14,844 bases of DNA from Bacteroidales bacterium UBA3724. Lineage in GTDB: Bacteria > Bacteroidota > Bacteroidia > Bacteroidales > P3. A model generated the notes under the pieces. It ran no database searches. It was not told the DNA's origin and saw only the letters and a list, made by a program, of their open reading frames with translations. A program made the translations under genes and the position numbers. Shown piece by piece: positions 1 to 7,731 of this stretch. Positions within the stretch are counted from its first letter, which is position 1. The number at the start of each line of letters is the position of its first letter. The stretch spans positions 1 to 14,844 of the forward strand of contig DFHL01000101.1 of assembly GCA_002371315.1 (NCBI GenBank). The letters are read 5' to 3'.

Positions 1-203
1 TATACTGTACAACGGGCAGTGCTGCTGTTGAAAAACAGGGGGTTGTGGCGGGCCGTTTTTGTGCCTCGCTGGCGCGCCTGCCGGACGCGATGGGAGGGGC
101 GTCGGGGTGGCCGTGTGGTGACTTTTTTCGCCGGGCGGTGCGCAGATACGGATTTTTTTCGTACATTTGCAGTTCAAAACAGGATTAATAACGTTGTAAA
201 GAT
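1..203. other. Left-edge intergenic stretch, no convincing gene
   Basis: I see no recognisable gene here. Frames stay open across part of it, but the translations are rich in Arg, Gly and Trp and have no family signature, as expected of GC-rich non-coding sequence. The right end carries the probable promoter and leader of the peptidase gene that starts at 204. Confidence 0.5.
162..169 (+). promoter_or_regulatory. Candidate Bacteroidetes -7 box for the M1 peptidase gene
   Basis: TACATTTG matches the Bacteroidetes primary-sigma -7 consensus TAnnTTTG and sits 34 bases before the start codon at 204. I find no good TTTG -33 element 19 to 21 bases upstream, so the call rests on one box. No strong Shine-Dalgarno sequence is visible, which is common in this phylum. 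Confidence 0.35.
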
Positions 204-2546
204 ATGAAAACCAGGATAGCACTTGTTTCAATGCTGCTCATTTCGCTGTGCGGAGCCCTTCGCGCACAGGAAAATATCGTCGACAGCGTCGACGCTTTGC
301 ACTACGACCTACGCCTCGACATCGGCCACCGCACCGCGATGCGCATCGAAGGGTCGGCGGCGGTGACGCTGCGCGTTGTGGGTCAGGTCGATACCATCGG
401 TCTGGAGCTCTGCGTGTCCGACATCGACTCGGTCGCGCTCGACGGCGCTGCGGTGCCGTTCCGCTACGATGCGGCGGCGCGCCAGCTCAGGGTGCCCTTC
501 GGCGGCCAGCCGGGCGACACGGTGACCGTCGTGGCCTTCTATCGCAAGGGGCAGTATGTGGCTGCCGAAGGTTGGGGCGGCTTCTATTTCGACAACAACA
601 TCTATTACAACCTGGGCATCGCCATCTACGAGTATCCGCACAACATCGGCAAGGCCTGGTTCCCCTGCCGCGACAACTTCTACGACCACGCCACCTACCA
701 CTTCGAAATCACCGCCCAGCCGGGCTGGAAGGCCATCTGTACGGGCTTGCAGGACAGCGTTGTGGAGCGGGCCGACGGCAGCTCCACCTGGTGCTGGACG
801 CTGAACCGGCCCACGCCCACCTACCTGGTCGGCGTGGCTGTGGCGCCGTTCAAGGTGATTGAGCGTCAGTATGTAAGCGAGTACGGCACCTATCCGGCCC
901 TGCTGGGCTTCATAGGCCACGACAGCACGGCGGTGTGGAACGCCTACGACAATATGAGCCGCGTGATACCGATGTTCGAACGCTGCTTCGGCCCCTACCG
1001 CTGGGACCGCGTGGGATACGTTTCGACCACCCGAGGCTCGATGGAACACGTTGGCAACGTTGCCTTTACGACCGACTGTATGTCGTCGCTCGACTATCGC
1101 TGCCTGGCCACGATGAGCCACGAGTTTGCCCATTCGTGGTTCGGCAACCTGGTGACCTGCGCCTCGAGTCTGGATATGTGGATCAACGAGGGCGGCGCCT
1201 CGTTCTGCGAGGAGCTGGCCATCAAGGCCATCTATGCCGACAGCGAGCCGCTGCGCTACAAGGACTATGCCAAGGAGAACCTGAGCGACGTGCTGACCAC
1301 TGCGCACCTGCGCGACGGCGGCTTCAAGCCCGTCTACGGCCAGACGCCGCAATACACCTACGGCTCGACGGTCTACAACAAGGGGGCCACGGTGTGGCAC
1401 TCGATGCGCGGATACCTGGGCGACTCGCTGTTCTACAGCTCGATGCGCAAGCTTTTCGAGCGTCACGCGTTCAGGAACATCGATAGCCGCCAGCTGCGCG
1501 ACAGCCTGTCGCTCTACAGCGGGACGGATTTGACCGATTTCTTTGATTTCCACGTGTTCAACGCCGGTTTTGTGGACTATGTCATCGACTCGATACACAA
1601 CGACCGCTCGTCGACGGCTGTCTACCTGCGCCAGAAAAGCTACGGCACCGATAGCCTGATGCGTGGCAACCGCGTGTGGATCACCTTCTTGTCGCAGGAC
1701 CGCAAGCGGCGCGCCGACCGCCTTGTGACCTTCGATGGCGAGCGGACGGTGGAGGTCTTCCATCTGCCTTTCGAGCCTGCCTTTGCCATTGCCGACTACG
1801 ACGACGCGCTGTCGAAAGCGTCGGTGAGCCAGGAGGTTACGGTCAGGGAGCGTGGCTCGTACGACCTTGCGTCGGCGCTGTTCCGCGCCGAGGTGAACCG
1901 CGTGGACGAGGGCGACAGCGCCTGGCTCTACGTCACGCACCATTGGACGCGGCCCGACACGTCGCTGAGCCCGCGCTTTGTGCGTATGGCCGACCGCTAT
2001 TGGGACGTGACGTGTGTCGTCCCCGCCGGCATCAAGGCTGGCGGCCGCTTCTATTTCTGCCGCAGCGGCAACAACCGCACGCTGGACGAGGAGCTTTACT
2101 CCAGTGCCGCCGAGTTCGGCACGGTGCGCCTGCTCTACCGCAAGGATGCGGGCTCGGAGTGGAGCGTTGCCTCGAGTATGCACACGGGCAACTCGTCGCA
2201 GGGCTATTTTGTTGTGAATAGCTTGAAACCAGGCCAGTACACGCTGGCTGTCGTCGATACGGGCTATGTGGGCACGGTTGTGCCCGATGGCGCTACGAAC
2301 GGTGGCGGTGTCCGCGTCTATCCCAACCCGTCTGGCGGCAAGGTGACCATCGAGACTGACCGTCCGGGCGAGGCTCTTTCCGTCGATGTCTGCGACGCCG
2401 CGGGGCGTGTGGTCCTCAAGGATGTGCGCGCCACCAGCGGAACGCCGGTCTCGTTTGGCCTCAAATCGGGCGTTTATATCCTCAATGTCCGCAGTCTGGA
2501 AACCAACGTGTTGAGTAGTGTCAAGATTAGATTTATGAATTTTTAA
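204..2546 (+). CDS. Secreted M1-family zinc metallopeptidase with T9SS type A sorting domain
   Basis: This is a 780-residue aminopeptidase N-like (M1, gluzincin) enzyme. Such enzymes cleave N-terminal residues from peptides. A signal peptide (Lys/Arg then a hydrophobic stretch, likely cleaved near Ala21-Gln22) begins the protein. Zinc motif HEFAH is at residues 306-310, and the third ligand Glu329 follows after exactly 18 residues. The exopeptidase loop usually written GxMEN reads GSMEH (278-282). Tyr391 in VYNKGA is the likely transition-state tyrosine. From about residue 703 (VRVYPNPSGG) to the end runs a type A T9SS sorting domain (Por_Secre_tail), implying export to the cell surface or medium. 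The downstream ECF sigma gene starts 47 bases later and may have its own promoter. Substrate preference cannot be read from sequence. I am very sure of family and secretion route, and less sure that it is strictly an aminopeptidase. Confidence 0.93.
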   Translation: MKTRIALVSMLLISLCGALRAQENIVDSVDALHYDLRLDIGHRTAMRIEGSAAVTLRVVGQVDTIGLELCVSDIDSVALDGAAVPFRYDAAARQLRVPFGGQPGDTVTVVAFYRKGQYVAAEGWGGFYFDNNIYYNLGIAIYEYPHNIGKAWFPCRDNFYDHATYHFEITAQPGWKAICTGLQDSVVERADGSSTWCWTLNRPTPTYLVGVAVAPFKVIERQYVSEYGTYPALLGFIGHDSTAVWNAYDNMSRVIPMFERCFGPYRWDRVGYVSTTRGSMEHVGNVAFTTDCMSSLDYRCLATMSHEFAHSWFGNLVTCASSLDMWINEGGASFCEELAIKAIYADSEPLRYKDYAKENLSDVLTTAHLRDGGFKPVYGQTPQYTYGSTVYNKGATVWHSMRGYLGDSLFYSSMRKLFERHAFRNIDSRQLRDSLSLYSGTDLTDFFDFHVFNAGFVDYVIDSIHNDRSSTAVYLRQKSYGTDSLMRGNRVWITFLSQDRKRRADRLVTFDGERTVEVFHLPFEPAFAIADYDDALSKASVSQEVTVRERGSYDLASALFRAEVNRVDEGDSAWLYVTHHWTRPDTSLSPRFVRMADRYWDVTCVVPAGIKAGGRFYFCRSGNNRTLDEELYSSAAEFGTVRLLYRKDAGSEWSVASSMHTGNSSQGYFVVNSLKPGQYTLAVVDTGYVGTVVPDGATNGGGVRVYPNPSGGKVTIETDRPGEALSVDVCDAAGRVVLKDVRATSGTPVSFGLKSGVYILNVRSLETNVLSSVKIRFMNF

Positions 2547-2561
2547 CATTTTTTTCAAAAC

Positions 2562-2590
2562 TTTTTGACCCCCCTTGTGCTACTACTGCA
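2562..2590 (+). promoter_or_regulatory. Possible ECF-type autoregulatory promoter before the sigma gene
   Basis: The 47-base gap after the peptidase gene holds TTTTTGACCCCCC followed by GTGCTACTACTGC. To my memory this resembles the T-rich/GACC plus CTACT arrangement seen before some Bacteroidetes ECF sigma genes. If it is a promoter, the transcript would start close to the start codon and be nearly leaderless. This is pattern matching without alignment, so confidence is low. Confidence 0.25.
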
Positions 2591-2593
2591 AAT

Positions 2594-3160
2594 GTGGACA
2601 AGATGAATCTGGATACGGTCATAGAAGGTTGCAGGCAGGGCAGCAGGGCGATGCAGAAACGGCTGTATGAAACGTACAGTCCTCGCTTCTATGCCTTGTG
2701 CCGCCGCTATTCTGCCGACGACGAGGAGGCCCGCGAAATCCTCACCGAGGGTTTCATCACGGTCTTTGAGGACATCGGTTTGTATCGTGGCGAGGGCTCG
2801 TTCGAGGGCTGGATGCAGACCATCTTTCTGCGCAAGGCGGTCAGCCTTTATCGCGACAAGAAACGCCGTGGACGCTATTTCGAGCCGTTGGAAGACTCTG
2901 ATTATGAAGGCAAATATGCCGACCTGGCAGAACAGATCGATGTCCGCGACGCGATGGTCGAGGTATTGCAGAAACTGCCCAAAAGCGAGCGGGCGGTCTT
3001 CAATATGGTGGCGGTCGAGGAATACACCTTCGAGGAGGCCGGAGAGGAGCTCGGTGTGTCGGCTTCGACAGTCAAGTCGCGCTACTACAGGGCTTTGCAG
3101 ACAACGCGAAGGCTGCTGACCAAACGACTGGGAAAGGAATTTTTGAAAAAATATAAATAA
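2594..3160 (+). CDS. ECF-type RNA polymerase sigma factor
   Basis: This 188-residue protein (from a GTG start; ATG at 2603 would give 185) has the size and layout of an ECF sigma-70 factor. Region 2 covers about residues 20-90 (RLYETYSPRFYALCRRY, then GEGSFEGWMQTIFLRKA). Region 4 covers about 118-175, with a helix-turn-helix: KLPKSERAVFNMVAVEEYT, then EEAGEELGVSASTVKSR. There is no region 1.1 or 3. The role is to direct RNA polymerase to a stress or envelope regulon. The next gene, 13 bases downstream, encodes a single-pass membrane protein with an anti-sigma-like N-terminus, so the pair probably forms a trans-membrane signalling switch. The ATG at 2603 is an equally plausible start. I cannot assign an ECF subgroup. 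Confidence 0.92.
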   Translation: MDKMNLDTVIEGCRQGSRAMQKRLYETYSPRFYALCRRYSADDEEAREILTEGFITVFEDIGLYRGEGSFEGWMQTIFLRKAVSLYRDKKRRGRYFEPLEDSDYEGKYADLAEQIDVRDAMVEVLQKLPKSERAVFNMVAVEEYTFEEAGEELGVSASTVKSRYYRALQTTRRLLTKRLGKEFLKKYK

Positions 3161-3173
3161 ACAGGACAAAAAA

Positions 3174-4049
3174 GTGAAAGACAACGATATGGATATCATC
3201 GAAAAAATTGCTCGGACGGAGCTGAAGGGGGCCGTGGAGAGGCCGCCGGAGGGGGTGTGGAGCAGCATCGAAAGCCGGATGGATTCGATGGCGGCGGCCA
3301 AGCCCTCGAGTGGTCTGTCGCGAAGAGGGTGGATGGGCGTTGCCGCTGCGTCGACGGCTGTCGTTGTGGCTGCCGCGGTGCTTTGTGTGGCTCTTTTCTG
3401 GCCGCGCCCGCAGCCGGTTGTGGTCGCGCAAAAGGGGCCGCAGCCTGTCGCTGCCGTCGCCACCGACAGCAGCGCCGCCACCGTCGACAAGTCTGCCGAG
3501 GTCGCTGCGCCAGTGCAACAGGCCGTCACGGTGCCGCAGGTTCAGGACAAGCTGGCTCAGAAGGCTGTGGCAGAGACGAAAACGACAACAGCAAGTGTGC
3601 AGCCGAAGGCTGCCGCCAAGCCTGTCGCCGTGCCTGCCGCTGCCCTGCCGAAGGTGCAGCCTGTGGACGACGCAAGTGTGGCGCCGGTTGTCGAGACAAA
3701 GACTTCCGAACCGAAGCCTGCCAAGGTTGAAAAGGCGGAGACACAGCCTGTTGTGGCTTCCGAACGCGACACTGCGGTGCAGCGTCGGCCGGAGCTGCCG
3801 ATAGCCATTCCGAACCTGCTGACGCCCAACGGTGACGGCTACAACGACTGTTGGGTCATCCCCAATCTGGAGCAGTACGGCACTGTGCAGGTGCAGATCT
3901 ATACCGCCAAGAGCAAGCGCATTTTCTCGTCGGCGGACTATCGCAACGATTTTTGTGGCGACAGCTATGCTGATGGCAACTATTTTTACGTTATCCAATT
4001 CCGCGACCTGAACGTCAGCCGTCGCGGCGTACTGGTTATAAAACGATGA
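3174..4049 (+). CDS. Single-pass anti-sigma-like protein with periplasmic T9SS type B-like C-terminal domain
   Basis: This 291-residue protein starts at GTG 3174, or at ATG 3189 giving 286. Residues 1-50 are a short cytoplasmic segment with the pattern PPEGVWSSIESRM, which I associate with Bacteroidetes anti-sigma proteins; there is no HxxxCxxC zinc motif. One membrane helix spans about 53-76. Residues 77-207 form a Pro/Ala/Val/Lys-rich linker, probably extended across the periplasm. From about 208 comes a domain matching the gliding-motility-associated/CHU_C (T9SS type B) domain, with LLTPNGDGYND near its start and a terminal GVLVIKR. The gene lies 13 bases after the sigma gene and one base before the methionine sulfoxide reductase fusion. 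Since no cleavable signal peptide is seen, the C-terminal domain probably stays tethered and acts as a sensor or decoy rather than a sorting signal. That role is inference; the architecture is seen directly. Confidence 0.82.
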   Translation: MKDNDMDIIEKIARTELKGAVERPPEGVWSSIESRMDSMAAAKPSSGLSRRGWMGVAAASTAVVVAAAVLCVALFWPRPQPVVVAQKGPQPVAAVATDSSAATVDKSAEVAAPVQQAVTVPQVQDKLAQKAVAETKTTTASVQPKAAAKPVAVPAAALPKVQPVDDASVAPVVETKTSEPKPAKVEKAETQPVVASERDTAVQRRPELPIAIPNLLTPNGDGYNDCWVIPNLEQYGTVQVQIYTAKSKRIFSSADYRNDFCGDSYADGNYFYVIQFRDLNVSRRGVLVIKR

Positions 4050-4050
4050 A

Positions 4051-5019
4051 ATGATGAGTAAAACAGATAGATACGCGCTGCTGTACAAGCAGGCCGAGAG
4101 CCTTGTCGGCGGCGAAACCGACAGCGTCAGCACGATGGCCAACATAGCGGCGCTGATTCAGGATACTTTCCATTTCTGGTGGACGGGCTTCTACCGCGTC
4201 CAGAGCGGCGAGCTGCTGCTCGGTCCTTTCCAGGGCCCTGTGGCCTGTGTGCACATAGGTTTTGGCAAGGGTGTATGCGGCACGGCCTGGAAAGAACGGC
4301 GCACGGTGGTGGTGCCCGATGTGGAGCAGTTCCCCGGCCATATAGCCTGCAGCAGTGAGAGTCGCAGCGAGATAGTGGTGCCTGTCGTTCAGCACGATAG
4401 GATTGTCGCTGTGCTCGATATCGACAGCCGCGAACTGGGCACTTTCGACGATGTCGATGCCCAGTGGCTTGAGAAGATTGTCACCCTGCTGCCGCCGTTG
4501 CAATGCGAGGAAAGGGAAATCTACCTCGCCGCTGGCTGCTTTTGGGGTGCCGAGAAATATCTCAAACTGATTGAAGGTGTCACCTTTACCGAAGTGGGCT
4601 TTGCCAACGGCAACACCGCTGACCCCACCTACAAGGAGGTCTATACCGACCAGACCGGCTATGCCGAGACGGTGCATCTGCGTTACAATCCTGCGGTGGT
4701 CAGCCTGCGTTTCCTGCTCGAGATGTATTTCAAGGCCATCGACCCCACCAGCCTCAACAAGCAGGGCGAGGACGAAGGAACACGCTATCGCACAGGCATC
4801 TATTACACCGACCCTGCCGACCGTGTCATTATCGACGAAGTCGTTGCCGACGAAGCCAAGAAGTACGGCCTGCCACTGCAGGTCGAGGTGGAGCCGCTGC
4901 GCAATTTCTACCCTGCCGAGGAATACCATCAGGACTACCTCGACAAGAACCCCTCCGGCTACTGCCATCTGCCTGTCGCCCTGTTTGAACTTGCAAAGAA
5001 AGCCAAAGACACTAAATGA
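4051..5019 (+). CDS. msrA: Free-methionine-R-sulfoxide reductase fused to peptide-methionine-S-sulfoxide reductase MsrA
   Basis: This 322-residue protein fuses two methionine repair enzymes. Residues 1-148 are a GAF-fold fRMsr (MsrC/YebR family) that reduces free Met-R-sulfoxide. Its three cysteines, Cys66, Cys76 and Cys100, are spaced 10 and 24 residues apart, exactly as Cys84, Cys94 and Cys118 in the E. coli enzyme. Residues about 157-322 are MsrA, which reduces Met-S-sulfoxide. The nucleophile is Cys163 in GCFWGAE, and Cys305 in the GYCHL tail is a likely resolving cysteine. MsrA is more often fused to MsrB, so this pairing is unusual. No signal peptide is present, so the protein should be cytoplasmic and thioredoxin-dependent. 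It is separated by one base from the genes on both sides, indicating cotranscription with the sigma/anti-sigma pair. A second ATG at 4054 could also serve as the start. Confidence 0.92.
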   Translation: MMSKTDRYALLYKQAESLVGGETDSVSTMANIAALIQDTFHFWWTGFYRVQSGELLLGPFQGPVACVHIGFGKGVCGTAWKERRTVVVPDVEQFPGHIACSSESRSEIVVPVVQHDRIVAVLDIDSRELGTFDDVDAQWLEKIVTLLPPLQCEEREIYLAAGCFWGAEKYLKLIEGVTFTEVGFANGNTADPTYKEVYTDQTGYAETVHLRYNPAVVSLRFLLEMYFKAIDPTSLNKQGEDEGTRYRTGIYYTDPADRVIIDEVVADEAKKYGLPLQVEVEPLRNFYPAEEYHQDYLDKNPSGYCHLPVALFELAKKAKDTK

Positions 5020-5020
5020 A

Positions 5021-6751
5021 ATGTTCCGCAGGGGGAAACATATAGGGCTGTTGCTAATGCTGCTTTGCTGTGCCAATCTGCGCAGCCAGGTTGTCGTCAC
5101 CCTGCCGTTCTTTGATGATTTCAATAGTTACATAGAAGACTCTATAAGGCATATAGATGCAACCCATTATTATGATCCCTCCTATCATTTTTTTGGCGGA
5201 TGGGAGAGTTGTTCGCGAGGCTGGACAGGTTCTATGATACGTAGACCTGGCTTATACGACGACGATTTCAGCAACTGTATGGTGGTTATGCCCCCTTATG
5301 ATGTCCTTTATGACTATCATCCAGCACTCCCCTATTGGGATTCGACTGACGACTACAAATGCAGTGGTGCCCTATTGGCATCGCCCTGGTTCTATGAGTT
5401 GCCGGCAAGAGTCACCTTTGATTTCATTGTTTGTATTGATTCAACTATTCCGCACCCAAGTAATGACCTGTTACCGCCAGGAACACTTGAAATAGAGATA
5501 GGTATTCTGACCGACTCGGTACCTGACACTATAACAGCAAACTGGTGGGGTGAAAACCGCGATTGTTGGCCTTTTAATCCCACTTGCGGACTCGATTTCA
5601 TCCCATTCACGACACGGACCTACACGCTCAACGCTTACAGGTGGCAGCAGTTCGATGTCGATGTGCTCGGGATGTTCGACGGCGTCCCGCCTCCCTACCG
5701 CATAGGCTTTCGAACAAAAAGGTGCGACACAATTCAAGATATCGTATTTCCTGCCACCTTCCTTGACAATGTCCATATCTATCCCGCCAATATCGTCACA
5801 CGCGACACGCTGCTTCACACCGACACCGTCTGCCTCGGGACGCCATACAGTGGTTACGGTTTCACCCCATCAGTCAGTCAGACAAGCACACCCGGCACAT
5901 ACACCTTCGACTACACAGAGTTGGTGAACGACAGCACCGTCGACGTCCATCTGCTGACGCTGACCATACTGCCCACAAGCGACACCGTTCTCTACGACAC
6001 TATCTTTATAGGTGACAGCCTTTCCTTTTTCGACACCACGCTGACTCAGAACGGTGTATACTTGTATACCGCTGTCGCAGCCAACGGATGCGACTCGACG
6101 GTGACGCTGCATCTGCAAACCGTAATCCGTAAGGACACCATAACTGTAAGAGACACCGTCTGTCTCGGCGAGCTGTATAATGGCTATGGCTTTTATGTCC
6201 AACCAACGATGCCAGGCACTTTCACTTTCCAACGCGACAGCGTGGACGACTTTGCTCAGCGACACTATGTTTTAAAACTGTTTGTCAGCCCGACAGACTC
6301 AACAGTCCTGCACGTCAGCATCGATGCCGGCGACACCCTTCGATACGGCGGTACCGCCATCGCTGACAGCGGCGAGTATATCTTTCATTTCACGAACCAG
6401 TATGGGTGCGACTCTATGGTGACGCTGATAGTCGGTCTGAATGCCGTCCCTCCACCACCGCCCGAAGAGCCGCCGATGTACAATATATGGTTTCCCAACG
6501 CCTTCACGCCCGATCAGGAGACAAACAACCGCTTCCGCGGCCACCTCAGTTTTGAGCCAGTCAAGTATCAATTATACATCTACAACCGCTGGGGCAACTT
6601 GATTTTCAGCACCACCGACCCCAGTGCCGCTTGGGACGGTACCGCCAAAGGCATACCTCAACCACAAGCAGCATACGTTTACAAATATGAAGTGCACCTC
6701 CCCGACGGCATAGTCCGCGCAGGCATCGGCACGGTGACTATGATAAGGTAA
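5021..6751 (+). CDS. Large T9SS type B secreted or surface protein
   Basis: This is a 576-residue exported protein. The frame is open further upstream inside the reductase gene, but the ATG at 5021 gives a proper signal peptide (MFRRGKHIGLLLMLLCCANL, cleavage likely after Ser22-Gln23) and begins two bases after the previous stop. Residues about 24-255 run from LPFFDDFNSYIEDS to FLDNVHIYP, which resembles adhesin or choice-of-anchor J-type jelly-roll domains, though not firmly. Residues about 262-475 contain two related Ig-like modules, each with DTVCLG, GYGF and GCDS(T/M)VTL. A Pro-rich linker (VPPPPPEEPP) precedes the type B T9SS domain (487-576; FPNAFTPDQ, YNRWGNLIFS, WDGT, final GTVTMIR). 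It is probably surface-attached or released. Adhesion is a reasonable guess, but no specific ligand is visible. Confidence 0.85.
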   Translation: MFRRGKHIGLLLMLLCCANLRSQVVVTLPFFDDFNSYIEDSIRHIDATHYYDPSYHFFGGWESCSRGWTGSMIRRPGLYDDDFSNCMVVMPPYDVLYDYHPALPYWDSTDDYKCSGALLASPWFYELPARVTFDFIVCIDSTIPHPSNDLLPPGTLEIEIGILTDSVPDTITANWWGENRDCWPFNPTCGLDFIPFTTRTYTLNAYRWQQFDVDVLGMFDGVPPPYRIGFRTKRCDTIQDIVFPATFLDNVHIYPANIVTRDTLLHTDTVCLGTPYSGYGFTPSVSQTSTPGTYTFDYTELVNDSTVDVHLLTLTILPTSDTVLYDTIFIGDSLSFFDTTLTQNGVYLYTAVAANGCDSTVTLHLQTVIRKDTITVRDTVCLGELYNGYGFYVQPTMPGTFTFQRDSVDDFAQRHYVLKLFVSPTDSTVLHVSIDAGDTLRYGGTAIADSGEYIFHFTNQYGCDSMVTLIVGLNAVPPPPPEEPPMYNIWFPNAFTPDQETNNRFRGHLSFEPVKYQLYIYNRWGNLIFSTTDPSAAWDGTAKGIPQPQAAYVYKYEVHLPDGIVRAGIGTVTMIR

Positions 6752-6771
6752 TAACTAAAACTACGTCAAAT

Positions 6772-7029
6772 ATGAGAAACATCAAGAGAATTAGCTTATT
6801 GCTTACATTTGTTGCTCTTTCCCTCGCCGCCCACGCCGTTATTGGCGATGTGATGGCGGCCGAAGCCAAGAAATACGGCTTGCCGCTGCAGGTCGAAGTC
6901 GAGCCGCTGTGCAACTTCTACTGTGCCGACGAGTACCATCAGGACTACCTCGACAAGAACCCCACGGGCTATTGCCATCTGCCGGTGGCTCTTTTCGAGC
7001 TGGCACGCAACGCCAAGGAACGCCGCTGA
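6772..7029 (+). CDS. Short ORF joining a signal peptide to an MsrA C-terminal fragment
   Basis: This 85-residue ORF starts with a classic signal peptide (MRNIKRISLLLTFVALSLAA then HA). From about residue 23 it matches the C-terminus of the MsrA domain encoded at 4051-5019: EAKKYGLPLQVEVEPL, EYHQDYLDKNP, GYCHLPVALFELA. The catalytic GCFWG half is absent, so it cannot be a normal MsrA. The DNA identity with the upstream copy is high and many differences are synonymous, which argues against a very recent copy. It retains Cys68 (the GYCH cysteine) and gains Cys47 and Cys51 where the parent has Arg and Pro. It may be the remnant of a secreted MsrA with an internal deletion, or a small secreted thiol protein. 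It lies 20 bases after the T9SS gene and converges on ung. Confidence 0.6.
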   Translation: MRNIKRISLLLTFVALSLAAHAVIGDVMAAEAKKYGLPLQVEVEPLCNFYCADEYHQDYLDKNPTGYCHLPVALFELARNAKERR

Positions 7030-7051
7030 TGGCGCAAGTGCCTGATGCTGT

Positions 7052-7726
7052 TTATTTGATTTTGGTCCAGTCTATTGGCTGCTGCCCTTGGGCGGCAAGG
7101 AGTTCGTTTGTCTTTGAGAAATGGCGGCAGCCGAAAAAGCCGCGGTAGGCCGACAGGGGCGAGGGGTGGGGAGCCGTAAGGATGTGGTGTTTGTCCTTGT
7201 CGATGAACTGCGACTTGGCTATGGCGTAGCTGCCCCACAGCAGGAAGACGATGCCGCTGCGCCGCTGCGACAGCTCGCGGATGGCGGCGTCGGTGAAGAG
7301 TTCCCAGCCGTGGCGCTGGTGTGAGCCGGCCTGGTGGGCACGGACGGTCAGCGTGGCGTTGAGCAGCAGCACGCCCTGCTCGGCCCAGCCGCTGAGGTCG
7401 CCCCCGGTCAGCGGAATGTTGACACCCAGGTCGCTGTTTATCTCCTTGATTATGTTGACCAGCGAGGGCGGCACGGCGATGCCCTGCGGCACCGAGAAGC
7501 AGAGGCCCATCGCCTGTCCGGGCTCGTGGTAGGGGTCCTGGCCCAGGATTACCACCTTCACCTTGTCGAACGGTGTGCGGTCGAAGGCGGCAAAGATGTC
7601 GCCACCCTTGGGATAGCAGGTGTATTGCTGCCGTTCGGCAACGAGAAACTGTTTCAGTTCAGCGAAATAGGGTGCCTCAAACTGCGACCGTAGTACTTCG
7701 AGCCAGCTGGAATCTATCTTTACCAT
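7052..7726 (-). CDS. ung: Uracil-DNA glycosylase, family 1
   Basis: This 224-residue protein removes uracil from DNA to start base-excision repair. Motif A GQDPYH (62-67) contains the catalytic Asp64, and motif B HPSPLSAYRGFFG (187-199) contains the active-site His187. Length is normal for family 1. I chose ATG at 7726 (protein begins MVKIDSSW) rather than a TTG two codons upstream. Its 3' end converges on the MsrA-fragment ORF with only 22 bases between stops. Upstream lies the 8-bp tandem repeat region, so expression may come from readthrough of the hydrolase gene at 7829-8470 or from a promoter inside the repeat. Confidence 0.96.
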   Translation of the reverse strand: MVKIDSSWLEVLRSQFEAPYFAELKQFLVAERQQYTCYPKGGDIFAAFDRTPFDKVKVVILGQDPYHEPGQAMGLCFSVPQGIAVPPSLVNIIKEINSDLGVNIPLTGGDLSGWAEQGVLLLNATLTVRAHQAGSHQRHGWELFTDAAIRELSQRRSGIVFLLWGSYAIAKSQFIDKDKHHILTAPHPSPLSAYRGFFGCRHFSKTNELLAAQGQQPIDWTKIK

Positions 7727-7731
7727 ATGCA

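Noticed and set aside
19..207. Small plus-strand frame before the peptidase
   Set aside because: Arg/Gly/Trp-rich composition, no recognisable start signal or family, and it overlaps the promoter and start of the real gene.
309..2558. 749-codon open frame antisense to the M1 peptidase
   Set aside because: A long antisense frame is expected from the GC-rich codon use of the peptidase gene. The translation shows no family signature, while the plus strand encodes a complete enzyme with all motifs.
4571..5020. N-terminal extension of the T9SS surface protein into the reductase gene
   Set aside because: It runs out of frame through MsrA coding sequence; the ATG at 5021 begins a proper signal peptide.
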